From Methylobacterium haplocladii (lineage in GTDB: Bacteria > Pseudomonadota > Alphaproteobacteria > Rhizobiales > Beijerinckiaceae): DNA of 64,000 bases. Positions 55,277 through 63,629 of this stretch are shown here, in pieces. Below the pieces are notes generated by a model. It made no database searches. It was not told the DNA's origin and saw nothing but the letters and a program-made list of their open reading frames with translations. The stretch's first letter is position 1, and every line of letters begins with the position of its first letter. The position numbers and the translations under genes were made by a program. The stretch spans positions 62,001 through 126,000 of the forward strand of contig NZ_BJZT01000005.1 in NCBI RefSeq assembly GCF_007992175.1, given 5' to 3'.

Positions 55277-56698
55277 TCAGCGCCACTGGTTGAAGGCGTC
55301 CTGCACGACGCGGCTTCCGGCCGTTCCCTTCTCGAAGTTGAGGATCGCCCGAGGGCCTGCCTTGTACTTCACCGCAAGGTCCATCCAATTGCGGCGGGTC
55401 AGCATCTCGGTGTTGCGCTCGATATCGGCCGGCAGGTTCGAGAGACCGATCAGGAAGAGGTTGTCCCGCACACGCACCGGCAGGCCGGAGACCGACGAGC
55501 CGCGGCCCGATTCCTCGTCCTTGAGCTGCAGCAGCCCGATCTCCTGCACGGCGCGCTTCTCGCCGGGACCGTAATTCGTGAAGGCGAGTTCGATGGTGTG
55601 GGAGGCCGGAAGCGTCGCGTCGAGATTGCGGCGGATCGTCATCGACAGCGTCAGGCCCGCATCCGGATACTCGACATTGGCGCGGATGGCACTCTGCAGC
55701 GGCTGTCCCTGCTCGCCGTTGACCGCCTCCAGGCGCCAGACCACGCGGCCCTGGGTGGCGGCGGGCTGGGCCTTGGGATCGTTGGCATTCTCTTCGTAGA
55801 GCACGGCGCGCTGGGCAACGGCGAGCTCGGACCGCGATCCGGATTCCGCGGGAGCCGATTGCGGCTCGGCGTCGAGCCGGTCGCTGCCGACCCGGTCGGA
55901 CAGCTTCGCGTCCGGCGCCGCGGCCGGGCCGCCCTCCGTGCCACCGGCACTTTGCGGCAGGTCGGATCGCTTGTCGGCGAGCATGATCGCGGCCACGGCG
56001 ATGAGGCCGATCACCACGGCCAGCACGGCGCCGACGAACAGGTTGCGCAGCTGGCGCGAGCGCCCGGTCCGGGGCGCCTTGACGTCGAGCTTGGGCCGGC
56101 GGCGGCCGTTGCCACCCTCGGGCGGCACGACGTCCGCGGCCGGACCGGCGGCCGGATCGATGTCCTGCACCGGATCCGCCACGGCGGCGGGCGTCTCGTC
56201 GATCCTCTGGCGCCGCGGCGGCGGCACGAAGGGCGTGAAGGCCGGCGGCGGTCCGGGCTCGGGCAGCGGCTCCTCGGCCGGCGCTTCGCGTTCCACCGGA
56301 GTGGAGAGCTCCGGCATGAACGGCGCTGCCGTCTCGGGCAGTGATGCAGGCGGCGGCGCGGGTTCCGGCGCCGGCTCAGGAGGAGAGGGTGGTGCAGCGG
56401 GCGGTGCCGGTACCTCGGGCTGCGGAGCGGGCGCGACTGGGAAGGGCGCCACGGCTTGCGGCGGCGGTGGCGGTGGCGGCGCGACCGGCGTGCCGTAGGC
56501 GGCCTCCAGGCGCTCGATCGCGGAATCCAGAGCCTTGCGCTCGGTCTCGATCGCCTCGTCGGGCAGCGGCGGTTCGAGGGTGCGCAGCTGCCCGATCAGC
56601 GCGGAACGGGCGCGGTCGTACACGGCCTTGCGCAGGGCCGGGGTGCGATCCGGCAGGGCGTCCAGCGCCCGTGCCAGCAACGGATAGTAGTCGGCCAT
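55277..56698 (-). CDS. Membrane protein with Pro-rich cytoplasmic region, unknown function
   Basis: A 473-residue protein. Residues 1-70 form a helical domain (YYPLLARALDALPDRTPALR). Residues about 72-170 are very rich in Pro, Ala and Glu. A basic stretch (GRRRPKLDVKAPRTGRSR) precedes one membrane helix at about 218-240 (LRNLFVGAVLAVVIGLIAVA). The C-terminal 230 residues lie outside the cytoplasm. The arrangement is conserved in the rpoH-purA neighbourhood of related bacteria by my recollection, but I cannot give a function. Confidence 0.75.
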   Translation of the reverse strand: MADYYPLLARALDALPDRTPALRKAVYDRARSALIGQLRTLEPPLPDEAIETERKALDSAIERLEAAYGTPVAPPPPPPPQAVAPFPVAPAPQPEVPAPPAAPPSPPEPAPEPAPPPASLPETAAPFMPELSTPVEREAPAEEPLPEPGPPPAFTPFVPPPRRQRIDETPAAVADPVQDIDPAAGPAADVVPPEGGNGRRRPKLDVKAPRTGRSRQLRNLFVGAVLAVVIGLIAVAAIMLADKRSDLPQSAGGTEGGPAAAPDAKLSDRVGSDRLDAEPQSAPAESGSRSELAVAQRAVLYEENANDPKAQPAATQGRVVWRLEAVNGEQGQPLQSAIRANVEYPDAGLTLSMTIRRNLDATLPASHTIELAFTNYGPGEKRAVQEIGLLQLKDEESGRGSSVSGLPVRVRDNLFLIGLSNLPADIERNTEMLTRRNWMDLAVKYKAGPRAILNFEKGTAGSRVVQDAFNQWR

Positions 56699-56830
56699 CG
56701 TGCCCTGATCCGCCCGTTCCCGCTGCCCGCGCCTAAAGCCGCGATCCGAGAGTATCGGATTTCGGCGCTAAGCTTTCGTTTAGCTGCGCCTTTTGACGAC
56801 GAACCGGCATCCACGTCATCGGAGAATGCT

Positions 56831-58123
56831 TCAATCCTCGAAGGGGTTGTGCATCAGGATGGTGTCGTCGCGTTCCGGCGATGTCGAGAGCAGGGCGACG
56901 GGTGCGCCGATCAGCTCCTCGATCCGCCGGACGTATTTGATCGCCTGCGCCGGCAGCTCGGACCAGGATCTGGCGCCGGCCGTGGTGCCTTCCCAGCCCT
57001 GGAAAGTCTCGTAGACGGGCACCACGCGCTGCTGCGCCCCCTGGCTCGCCGGGAGATGATCGAGGCGCGTCCCGTCGAGATCATAGGCCGTGCAGATGCG
57101 GATCTCGGCAAACCCGTCGAGCACGTCGAGCTTGGTCAGGGCGATGCCGTCGATACCCGACGTACGCACGGTCTGACGCACGAGGCAGGCATCGAACCAG
57201 CCGCAGCGGCGCTGGCGGCCGGTGACCGTGCCGAACTCGTGTCCGCGCTCGCCGATGCGGCGGCCGTCCTCGTCGAACAGCTCGGTGGGGAAGGGGCCTT
57301 CGCCGACGCGGGTGGTGTAGGCCTTGGCGATGCCGAGCACGTAGCCGACGGCACCCGGGCCGAGGCCGGAGCCCGTCGCTGCCTGTCCCGCCACCGTGTT
57401 GGAGGAAGTCACGAAAGGATAGGTGCCGTGATCGACGTCGAGGAGTGCGCCCTGGGCACCTTCGAACAGGATGCGCTTGCCGGCGCGGCGGGCCTCGTCG
57501 AGCAGGCGCCAGACCGTGTCCTGGTATGGCAAGACCTTGTCGGCGATGCCGATCAGCTCGTCGTGGATCGTCTGCTCGGCGATCTCCGGCAGGCCGAAGC
57601 CGCGGCGCAGGGCGTTGTGGTGGGCGAGCAGCCGCTCGATCTTGGGGCCGAGGTTATCCGGCTCGGACAGGTCCATCAGGCGGATGGCGCGGCGGCCGAC
57701 CTTGTCCTCGTAGGCCGGGCCGATGCCGCGCTTGGTCGTGCCGATCTTCGTGCCGGGCGCACCGTCCTCGCGCAGCGCGTCGAGTTCGCGGTGCAGCGAC
57801 AGAATCAGCGTGGCGTTGTCGGCGATGCGCAGGTTCTTGCGGCTCACTTCGACGCCCTGGCCCGTGATGCGCTCGATCTCCGAGACCAGCGCATAGGGGT
57901 CGAGCACGACGCCGTTGCCGATCACGCCGAGCGTGTTCGGGCGGACCACGCCCGAGGGCAACAGCGAGAGCTTGTAGACGTTGCTGCCGACGACGAGCGT
58001 ATGTCCGGCATTATGTCCGCCCTGGAAGCGGACCACGATATCGGCCTGCTCGGAGAGCCAGTCGACGATCTTACCTTTGCCCTCGTCACCCCACTGGGCG
58101 CCTACGACGACGACGTTCGCCAT
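56831..58123 (-). CDS. purA: Adenylosuccinate synthetase
   Basis: First step from IMP to AMP: condenses IMP and Asp with GTP. 430 residues. Landmarks: [18 protein letters not shown], the phosphate loop GGHNAGHTL, the IMP region [33 protein letters not shown] and [11 protein letters not shown]. It is on the same strand as the adenylosuccinate lyase gene purB (59903-61210) but separated from it by three genes. Confidence 0.97.
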   Translation of the reverse strand: MANVVVVGAQWGDEGKGKIVDWLSEQADIVVRFQGGHNAGHTLVVGSNVYKLSLLPSGVVRPNTLGVIGNGVVLDPYALVSEIERITGQGVEVSRKNLRIADNATLILSLHRELDALREDGAPGTKIGTTKRGIGPAYEDKVGRRAIRLMDLSEPDNLGPKIERLLAHHNALRRGFGLPEIAEQTIHDELIGIADKVLPYQDTVWRLLDEARRAGKRILFEGAQGALLDVDHGTYPFVTSSNTVAGQAATGSGLGPGAVGYVLGIAKAYTTRVGEGPFPTELFDEDGRRIGERGHEFGTVTGRQRRCGWFDACLVRQTVRTSGIDGIALTKLDVLDGFAEIRICTAYDLDGTRLDHLPASQGAQQRVVPVYETFQGWEGTTAGARSWSELPAQAIKYVRRIEELIGAPVALLSTSPERDDTILMHNPFED

Positions 58124-58176
58124 TCCGGTCTCGATCGCTTCCCGTGACCGCGTGGCCGGATCGTCTCGCCACGCGC

Positions 58177-58201
58177 AAAAACCCCGGCGTCGAAGCCGGG
58201 G
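58177..58201 (-). terminator. Rho-independent terminator (minus strand)
   Basis: CCCCGGC, loop GTCGAA, GCCGGGG at 58182-58201, with AAAAA at 58177-58181, which is TTTTT after the stem on the minus strand. It follows the small secreted-protein gene at 58291-58596 and precedes purA. Confidence 0.8.
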
Positions 58202-58290
58202 CGAGGATAGGGCGCGTCTTCGGCGATCAGACGAGGCAGGTCAAGCAGACCTCGCGGTGCCGGCAGGGCATCCCGCCTAATCCATCGACC

Positions 58291-58596
58291 CTATTTCGCG
58301 TCACCCTGCGGCTTGATGATCGGCATAGAGCTGCCGGACGTGTCCGGCGGAATCGTCTTGATCTCCGGATCCACGCCGCCCGGCGGCTTGATGACCCCGT
58401 CGGACTTCTCGAGCTTTTCGCTGAGCGTGGCGCCCCCCGAACCACCATCGGATTGCGGACGGATTTTCTCGGGCACCTGCTGGGTCGGCGGCGGCAGCTT
58501 CGGGTCGCTGTCCTGGGTCTGCGCGAAGGCGGCGGTCGAGAGGATCGTCGCGGCAAGTGCCGCGGGCAATGATTTCAACAAGGCTCTTCCCCACAA
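58291..58596 (-). CDS. Small secreted hypothetical protein
   Basis: A 101-residue exported protein: signal peptide LLKSLPAALAATILSTAAFA, then a polar Pro/Asp/Gly-rich mature chain (SDPKLPPPTQQVPEKIRPQ, GVDPEIKTIPPDTSG). No cysteines. GTG 58596 is used; TTG codons a few positions later (after GGGAAGAG) are equally plausible starts. A strong terminator follows. Confidence 0.65.
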   Translation of the reverse strand: MWGRALLKSLPAALAATILSTAAFAQTQDSDPKLPPPTQQVPEKIRPQSDGGSGGATLSEKLEKSDGVIKPPGGVDPEIKTIPPDTSGSSMPIIKPQGDAK

Positions 58597-58694
58597 GGCG
58601 ATCGTTGCGAGGAGAACGGACGGTGCGCGCCGTGCGTTCCGGCCACCGCGACTTGGTGCTTCGGTCCGAACGCGTCAGGTGCTACGCAGAGCGC

Positions 58695-58910
58695 ATGCCC
58701 CGCTGGCTCGCCATCCTCGCCGCCGTTCCCCTGGCCCTGCTGCTCATCGTGGCGGCGTCCACCGTGGACGACTGGCCTTCCGTGGCCTTCGCGAAGGTGA
58801 CGGATGGTGGTCTCTGGACCGGGCTCGCGCTGTTCGTCGGGATAGCGATCGTGCTGGCGTTGCGGCCGAGGGCCGACGCTCAGTCGCGTGATTCCGCGAA
58901 GGTGAAGTAG
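58695..58910 (+). CDS. Small membrane protein, 71 residues
   Basis: Two membrane helices are visible: RWLAILAAVPLALLLIVAAS and LWTGLALFVGIAIVLALRP, with a polar tail. ATG 58695 is in frame; the longer upstream frame is not needed. The last 31 bases overlap the transaminase gene tail to tail. Unrecognised. Confidence 0.5.
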   Translation: MPRWLAILAAVPLALLLIVAASTVDDWPSVAFAKVTDGGLWTGLALFVGIAIVLALRPRADAQSRDSAKVK

Positions 58911-59734
58911 AGCTCGCGCAGGCGGCGCGCGACCGCCCCGGGCCGTCCGTCGCCGAGCGTCCTGCCATCCACCGAGACCACCGGCATCACGAAGGCCGAT
59001 GCGCTGGTGTAGAAAGCCTCAGCGGCTCCGTGCAGCTCTTCCACGGAAAACAGCCGCTCTTGCAGACGCAGACCGAATTCGGTCGCGAGCGCGATCACGG
59101 CGCGGCGGGTGATGCCGGGCAGCAGCGCGTTCGAGAGCGGGCGGGTGACGATGGTGCCGTCGCGCGTGACGATGAAGGCGGTCGAGGACGAGCCCTCGGT
59201 GATCGCCCCGTCCTCGACCATGAAGGCCTCGGCCGCCCCGGCCTCGCTCGCGGCCTGCTTGGCCAGCACTTGCGCCAGCAGCGCCACCGACTTGATGTCC
59301 CGCCGCTTCCAGCGGAGGTCCGGCACGGTGACGACCTTGGCGCCGGTCTCGGCCAGCGGGTTGTTCGTGATGGTTTTCGCCTGGGTGAATGCGACCACGG
59401 TCGCAGGCGTACCGGCAGCCGGAAACGAGAAGTCACGCTCGGCCACGCCGCGGGTAACCTGGAGGTAGACGAGGCCTTCCGCGAGTTCGTTGCGGGCGAC
59501 GAGGTCGGTCTCGATCCGGACCCACTCCTCGACCGTATGCGGGTTGTCGATGCCGATCTCCGACAGCGAGCGCGCCAGCCGCGCCAGATGCCCGGCATTG
59601 TCGACAAGCCGCCCGCCCAGCACCGCGGCGACCTCGTAGATCCCGTCCGCGAAGAGAAAACCGCGGTCCATCACCGGCACGCGGGCCTGATCCAAGGGCA
59701 GGTATTCGCCGTTCACGTATGCGGTGCGGGACAT
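58880..59734 (-). CDS. D-amino-acid transaminase (PLP class IV)
   Basis: Interconverts D-amino acids and 2-oxo acids, or acts on related aminotransferase substrates. 284 residues from ATG 59734. Fold class IV motifs: YVNGEYLPLDQARVPVMDRG, FADGIYEVAAVLGGRL, the PLP lysine in RRDIKSVALLAQ, EAFMVEDGAITEGSSSTAFIV and LPGITRRAVI. The DRGFLFADGIYEV start and WKRRDIKS region fit D-amino-acid transaminase better than IlvE or PabC. Confidence 0.88.
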   Translation of the reverse strand: MSRTAYVNGEYLPLDQARVPVMDRGFLFADGIYEVAAVLGGRLVDNAGHLARLARSLSEIGIDNPHTVEEWVRIETDLVARNELAEGLVYLQVTRGVAERDFSFPAAGTPATVVAFTQAKTITNNPLAETGAKVVTVPDLRWKRRDIKSVALLAQVLAKQAASEAGAAEAFMVEDGAITEGSSSTAFIVTRDGTIVTRPLSNALLPGITRRAVIALATEFGLRLQERLFSVEELHGAAEAFYTSASAFVMPVVSVDGRTLGDGRPGAVARRLRELYFTFAESRD

Positions 59735-59797
59735 GACTTTTCGGACTCGCTCTCGTTCCTTGCGCGACACGCCTGATGCACGTTCCGTGCGGACTCG

Positions 59798-59892
59798 CCG
59801 TCATTGCGAGGCGAAGCCGAAGCAATCCAGGGCCGACAGGCCGACGTCGCGGGTGTTGCCTTGCATCGCTTCGCCGACACTCGCGATGACGG
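59798..59892. repeat. Interspersed palindromic element between the transaminase gene and purB
   Basis: CCGTCATTGCGAGGCGAAGC near the left end and the imperfect complement GCTTCGCCGACACTCGCGATGACGG at the right, about 95 bases in all. A related half-matching element occurs at 63489-63535. This type of sequence is a known dispersed repeat style in alphaproteobacteria. Confidence 0.65.
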
Positions 59893-59902
59893 GTTGCGGG
59901 CT

Positions 59903-61210
59903 CTACGCCTCCCCGAACACCCTACGAAAAATCGTATCGACGTGCTTCAGGTGATACCCCAGATCGAAGCAATCCTCGATCTGCTCCGGCTTCAACACCG
60001 CCGTCACCTCGGCATCCGCCTTGAGCAGCGTCAGAAAATCGCCCTCGCCGCGCCAGACCGGCATCGCGTTGCGCTGGACCAGCCGGTAGGCGTCCTCGCG
60101 CGACGTGCCGCCCTGAGTGAGCGCCAGCAGCACGCGCTGCGAGTGGACGAGGCCGCCGAGCCTGTCGAGGTTCTTCTGCATCTGCTCGGGGTAGATCAGC
60201 AGCTTGTCGATGACCCCGGTCATGCGGGCGAGGGCGAAGTCGAGCGTCACCGTCGCGTCGGGGCCGATCATGCGCTCGACGGAGGAGTGCGAGATGTCGC
60301 GCTCGTGCCAGAGCGCCACGTTCTCCAGCGCCGGCACCACGTAGCCGCGCACCATGCGGGCGAGGCCGGTGATGTTCTCGGTGAGCACCGGGTTGCGCTT
60401 GTGCGGCATGGCCGACGAGCCCTTCTGGCCCTCGGAGAAGAACTCTTCCGCCTCGAGGACCTCGGTGCGCTGCAGGTGGCGCACCTCGATGGCGAGGCGC
60501 TCCATGGAGCTCGCGATCACGCCGAGCACGGCGAAGAACATGGCGTGGCGGTCGCGCGGAATCACCTGGGTCGAGACCGGCTCAGCCGCGAGGCCCATCT
60601 TTTCGGCGACGTATTCCTCCACCCGCGGGTCGATGTTGGCGAAGGTGCCGACCGCACCCGAGATCGCGCAGGTGGCGATCTCCTTTCGCGCGGCGACGAG
60701 CCGCTCGCGGTTGCGCGAGAATTCCGCATAGGCCTGGGCGAGCTTCAGCCCGAAGGTCACCGGCTCGGCGTGGATGCCGTGCGAGCGTCCGATGGTCGGG
60801 GTCAGCTTGTGCTCGAAGGCGCGGCGCTTGAGAGCGGCGAGCAACCTGTCGAGGTCGGCGATGAGGATGTCGGCGGCCTGGGTCAACTGCACGTTGAGGC
60901 AGGTGTCCAGCACGTCCGACGAGGTCATGCCCTGGTGGACGAAGCGCGCCTCCGGCCCGACGATCTCGGCGAGATGCGTGAGGAAGGCGATGACGTCGTG
61001 CTTGGTCACGGCCTCGATGGCGTCGATCCGCGCCACGTCGAACACCGCGTCGCGGCCCTTCTCCCAGACCTTGTCGGCGGCCTCCTTCGGTACGACGCCG
61101 ATCTCGGCCAGCGCCGAGGTCGCGTGCGCCTCGATCTCGAACCAGATCCGGAACCGGCTCTCCGGCGACCAGATCGCGGCCATCTCGGGGCGGGAATAAC
61201 GGGGGATCAT
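59903..61210 (-). CDS. purB: Adenylosuccinate lyase
   Basis: Cleaves adenylosuccinate and SAICAR with release of fumarate in purine synthesis. 435 residues of the fumarase/aspartase superfamily. Landmarks: MIPRYSRPEMAAIWSPESRF, AEIVGPEARFVHQGMTSSDV, TIGRSHGIHAEPVTFG and the signature GSSAMPHKRNPVLTEN. It uses the common start MIPRY. Confidence 0.97.
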   Translation of the reverse strand: MIPRYSRPEMAAIWSPESRFRIWFEIEAHATSALAEIGVVPKEAADKVWEKGRDAVFDVARIDAIEAVTKHDVIAFLTHLAEIVGPEARFVHQGMTSSDVLDTCLNVQLTQAADILIADLDRLLAALKRRAFEHKLTPTIGRSHGIHAEPVTFGLKLAQAYAEFSRNRERLVAARKEIATCAISGAVGTFANIDPRVEEYVAEKMGLAAEPVSTQVIPRDRHAMFFAVLGVIASSMERLAIEVRHLQRTEVLEAEEFFSEGQKGSSAMPHKRNPVLTENITGLARMVRGYVVPALENVALWHERDISHSSVERMIGPDATVTLDFALARMTGVIDKLLIYPEQMQKNLDRLGGLVHSQRVLLALTQGGTSREDAYRLVQRNAMPVWRGEGDFLTLLKADAEVTAVLKPEQIEDCFDLGYHLKHVDTIFRRVFGEA

Positions 61211-61476
61211 GGGCGGTCTCGCGCGAAGGAGTTTGGGCGGCGGTATAAGGGCGCAGCCGGCGGCGCGCTACGCCCGGCGACGGCGGGCGCCCCTGCGCCA
61301 AGATCGCCGCGGGGGTTCGCGGTCAGGCTTTCCCGGCCGTAACCGTCGCAAACCGTACGGAGCCCGCGGGTCCACATCGAATCGGGACCTATCCGGGCGA
61401 GGGCACGTTCCCGGTGGCGAGATGCGGGCCGATCGGCGCCCGCGCATCCCCGTCACCAATTGGAAGGCACGCCCCC

Positions 61477-61974
61477 ATGGCCACCAAGGAAAAGACCCTC
61501 GACGACGCGTTCTACGAGACCCTGAAGGACGTCTACTATGCCGAGAAGCAGTCGGTGAAGGCGCTCAAGAAGTCGGCGAAATCGGCCGAGCACGACGACC
61601 TGAAGCAGGCCTTCATCGCCCATGGCGAGGAGAGCGCCGTACAGGTCGAGCGCCTGCAGCAGGTGTTCGAGCTGATCGGCAAGCCGGCGCGCGCCAAGAC
61701 CTGCGAAGCGATGCAGGGCATCACCTCCGAGATGGAGGAGGATCTGGAAGATTTCGGCGGCACGCCCGCCGGCGACGCCGTGCTGGCTGCCTGCGCCCAG
61801 GCCGTCGAGCACTACGAAATCGCTCGCTACGGCACGCTGAAGACCTGGGCGACGCAGCTCGGCCACGCCGACGCCGCCAAGCTCTTGGACGAGACCCTGC
61901 AGGAAGAGAAGAAGGCCGATGCGCTGCTGTCGAAGATTGCGCAGAAGTTGAACGCGGCAGCGAAGGCGGCCTGA
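61477..61974 (+). CDS. DUF892 (YciE/YciF ferritin-like) protein
   Basis: A 165-residue helical bundle of the DUF892 family, related to ferritin-like proteins and induced by stress in several bacteria. ATG 61477 follows GGAAGG. Helix landmarks: DDAFYETLKDVYYAEKQSVKALKK, HGEESAVQVERLQQVFEL and AQAVEHYEIARYGTLKTWA, with the metal-site-like EKQ/HGEE/EHYE carboxylates. A terminator follows. Confidence 0.92.
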   Translation: MATKEKTLDDAFYETLKDVYYAEKQSVKALKKSAKSAEHDDLKQAFIAHGEESAVQVERLQQVFELIGKPARAKTCEAMQGITSEMEEDLEDFGGTPAGDAVLAACAQAVEHYEIARYGTLKTWATQLGHADAAKLLDETLQEEKKADALLSKIAQKLNAAAKAA

Positions 61975-62004
61975 GCCGGCTTCAGAAGCTCATGTCGAAA
62001 ACCG

Positions 62005-62031
62005 AAGGGTGCTCCAGTTGGGCACCCTTTT
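62005..62031 (+). terminator. Terminator after the DUF892 gene
   Basis: AAGGGTGC at 62005-62012 pairs with GCACCCTT at 62022-62029, then TTTT with TGTTTG. It begins 31 bases after the stop. Confidence 0.75.
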
Positions 62032-62120
62032 GTTTGAATGGACCGGCGAACGCCGCCCTCGGGACCGAGCCGTCGCGTGTCGTATAAGCAAACGGACCAG
62101 CATCTGCGCACGAGACTCCC

Positions 62121-62678
62121 ATGAACGACACCGCCCTCGAACGCCCCTTCATCCCCCTCGCCATTGCCGTGCTGACCGTCTCCGACACCCGGACGGTCGA
62201 GGACGACCGCTCCGGCGACACCTTGGTCGGACGGCTCGAAACGGCCGGGCACCGGCTCGCGGCGCGGGCGATCGTGCCGGACGAGGTGCCGGCGATCCGT
62301 CTTCGGGTCGAGGCCTGGACACGGGATCCCGACATCGACGTGATCCTCACCACCGGAGGCACCGGATTCACGGGCCGCGACGTCACCCCGGAGGCGATCG
62401 AGCCGCTCTTCGAAAAACGGATGGACGGCTTTTCGGTGGTCTTTCACAAGATCTCATACGAAAAGATCGGCACCTCGACGCTGCAGTCGCGGGCGACGGC
62501 GGGGGTGATCCGGGCGACTTACGTGTTCGTGCTGCCGGGCTCGCCCGGCGCCTGCAAGGACGCCTGGGACGGCATTCTCGATGCGCAGCTCGATTACCGC
62601 CACCGGCCCTGCAACTTCGTCGAGATCCTGCCGCGGTTGGACGAACATCTCAGGCGCGGCGCCACCATCAGTGTCTGA
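62121..62678 (+). CDS. moaB: Molybdenum cofactor biosynthesis protein MoaB
   Basis: A 185-residue MogA/MoaB-type molybdopterin adenylyltransferase fold. Landmarks: LAIAVLTVSDTRTVEDDRSGD, VDVILTTGGTGFTGRDVTPEAI and VLPGSPGACKDAWDGIL. In bacteria with MogA, MoaB may have a secondary role. No other moa genes are in the window, but a ModE-like regulator lies at 19618. Confidence 0.93.
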   Translation: MNDTALERPFIPLAIAVLTVSDTRTVEDDRSGDTLVGRLETAGHRLAARAIVPDEVPAIRLRVEAWTRDPDIDVILTTGGTGFTGRDVTPEAIEPLFEKRMDGFSVVFHKISYEKIGTSTLQSRATAGVIRATYVFVLPGSPGACKDAWDGILDAQLDYRHRPCNFVEILPRLDEHLRRGATISV

Positions 62679-62782
62679 ACACCGAATCCGGCCTCGGCAG
62701 CCGCCCCGAGGAACCTGAACCGCACCACCCTGTTGTTCCAGGGCAACAACGTTTGCCTCGGTCACCTTCAGGGAGTGAAACA

Positions 62783-62980
62783 ATGAAATTCGGCCTCGCC
62801 CTCGCAGCGGCTCTCGCCTTCGGCACCCTCGGCATGGGCATGACGGGCGCCTCCGCCGCCGGCAAAAGCGCCATGGAGACCGGCTCGAACGCGACCGACA
62901 CCAAGGGCGGCAGCATGTCGGGCGGAAAGATGTCCGGTGGCAAGATGCAGCAGAAGTCGATGAAGAAGAAGAAGATGTGA
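62783..62980 (+). CDS. Small secreted Met/Lys/Gly-rich protein
   Basis: A 65-residue precursor from ATG 62783, seven bases after GGGAG. Signal peptide GLALAAALAFGTLGMGMTGASA. The mature chain is Gly/Ser/Met/Lys-rich and ends in a KxM repeat region (SGGKMSGGKMQQKSM, then KKKKM). Methionine-rich periplasmic tails can bind copper; this is a guess. It is followed by a strong terminator. Confidence 0.7.
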   Translation: MKFGLALAAALAFGTLGMGMTGASAAGKSAMETGSNATDTKGGSMSGGKMSGGKMQQKSMKKKKM

Positions 62981-62998
62981 GCCCGAACGCTTACGGTG

Positions 62999-63023
62999 AG
63001 GGCGCCTCAGGGCGCCCTTTTTT
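62999..63023 (+). terminator. Strong Rho-independent terminator
   Basis: AGGGCGCC, loop TCAG, GGCGCCCT, then TTTTT: a perfect 8-bp stem with a T-run, 19 bases after the stop of the small Met-rich protein. Confidence 0.9.
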
Positions 63024-63057
63024 GTTGCGTTTTTCCCGCCACCGAGGCCCCGCGATC

Positions 63058-63477
63058 ATGGTGTTGCGAACACTTTCTTCGATGATCGTTCTGGCCGCGC
63101 TGATCGGCGCCCCGAGCGATGGCGAGGCCCGACCCGCTGCCGGAGTTCCCGAGCGCGAGCGGCGTACCGAAAAGCTCACACCGAACCGCTGGGTCGCGAT
63201 GGTGGTCACGCGGATCACGCAGGCCGGCGGCACCACCGCCGCCGGAGACCCCGGGGGCACCGTGACGATCCGTGTCCGCATCGGCATCGACGGTACGCTG
63301 GAAGGCGCGGCAGTAGAGGAAAGCTCGGGCTCGCCCGCCCTCGACGGTCGTGCGCTCGAAGCCGCCAAGGCCGCCGCGCCGTTCGCGCCGCCGCCGGAGA
63401 AATTGCTGACGCTGGAGGGCTTTACGGAGCTGAGCTTTTCGGTGGAGTTCGCCCGATCCGGCACAGCGAGACCGTAA
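63058..63477 (+). CDS. Exported TonB C-terminal-like protein
   Basis: A 139-residue exported protein. ATG 63058 gives a signal peptide (RTLSSMIVLAALIGAPSDGEA). The mature part has a TonB-C-like fold: VTIRVRIGIDGTLEGAAVEESSG, then ALDGRALEAAKAAAPFAPPP and FTELSFSVEF. It lacks the TonB Pro-rich linker and transmembrane box, so it may be a periplasmic stand-alone domain rather than a true energy transducer. Confidence 0.78.
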   Translation: MVLRTLSSMIVLAALIGAPSDGEARPAAGVPERERRTEKLTPNRWVAMVVTRITQAGGTTAAGDPGGTVTIRVRIGIDGTLEGAAVEESSGSPALDGRALEAAKAAAPFAPPPEKLLTLEGFTELSFSVEFARSGTARP

Positions 63478-63488
63478 CCGACTGACCT

Positions 63489-63535
63489 CCGTCACTGCGA
63501 GCGGAGTGAAGCAAACCGGGGCCTATGAGTGACGG
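63489..63535. repeat. Second copy of the GTCATTGCGAGC-type palindrome
   Basis: CCGTCACTGCGAGCGGAGTG at the left and TGAGTGACGG at the right, resembling the element at 59798. It is shorter and more degenerate, and lies just after the TonB-C-like gene. Confidence 0.5.
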
Positions 63536-63629
63536 CAGGGCCGTGATTCCGGGGCGTTCGCAATCACGCGAGTGGCGCGTCTCACACGGCCGGCCGAGGA
63601 GGGCGGGGGCGCGACCGTCCGCCAAACCC

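Noticed and set aside
59804..61342. 512-residue open frame antisense to purB
   Set aside because: Antisense shadow of purB, without motifs.
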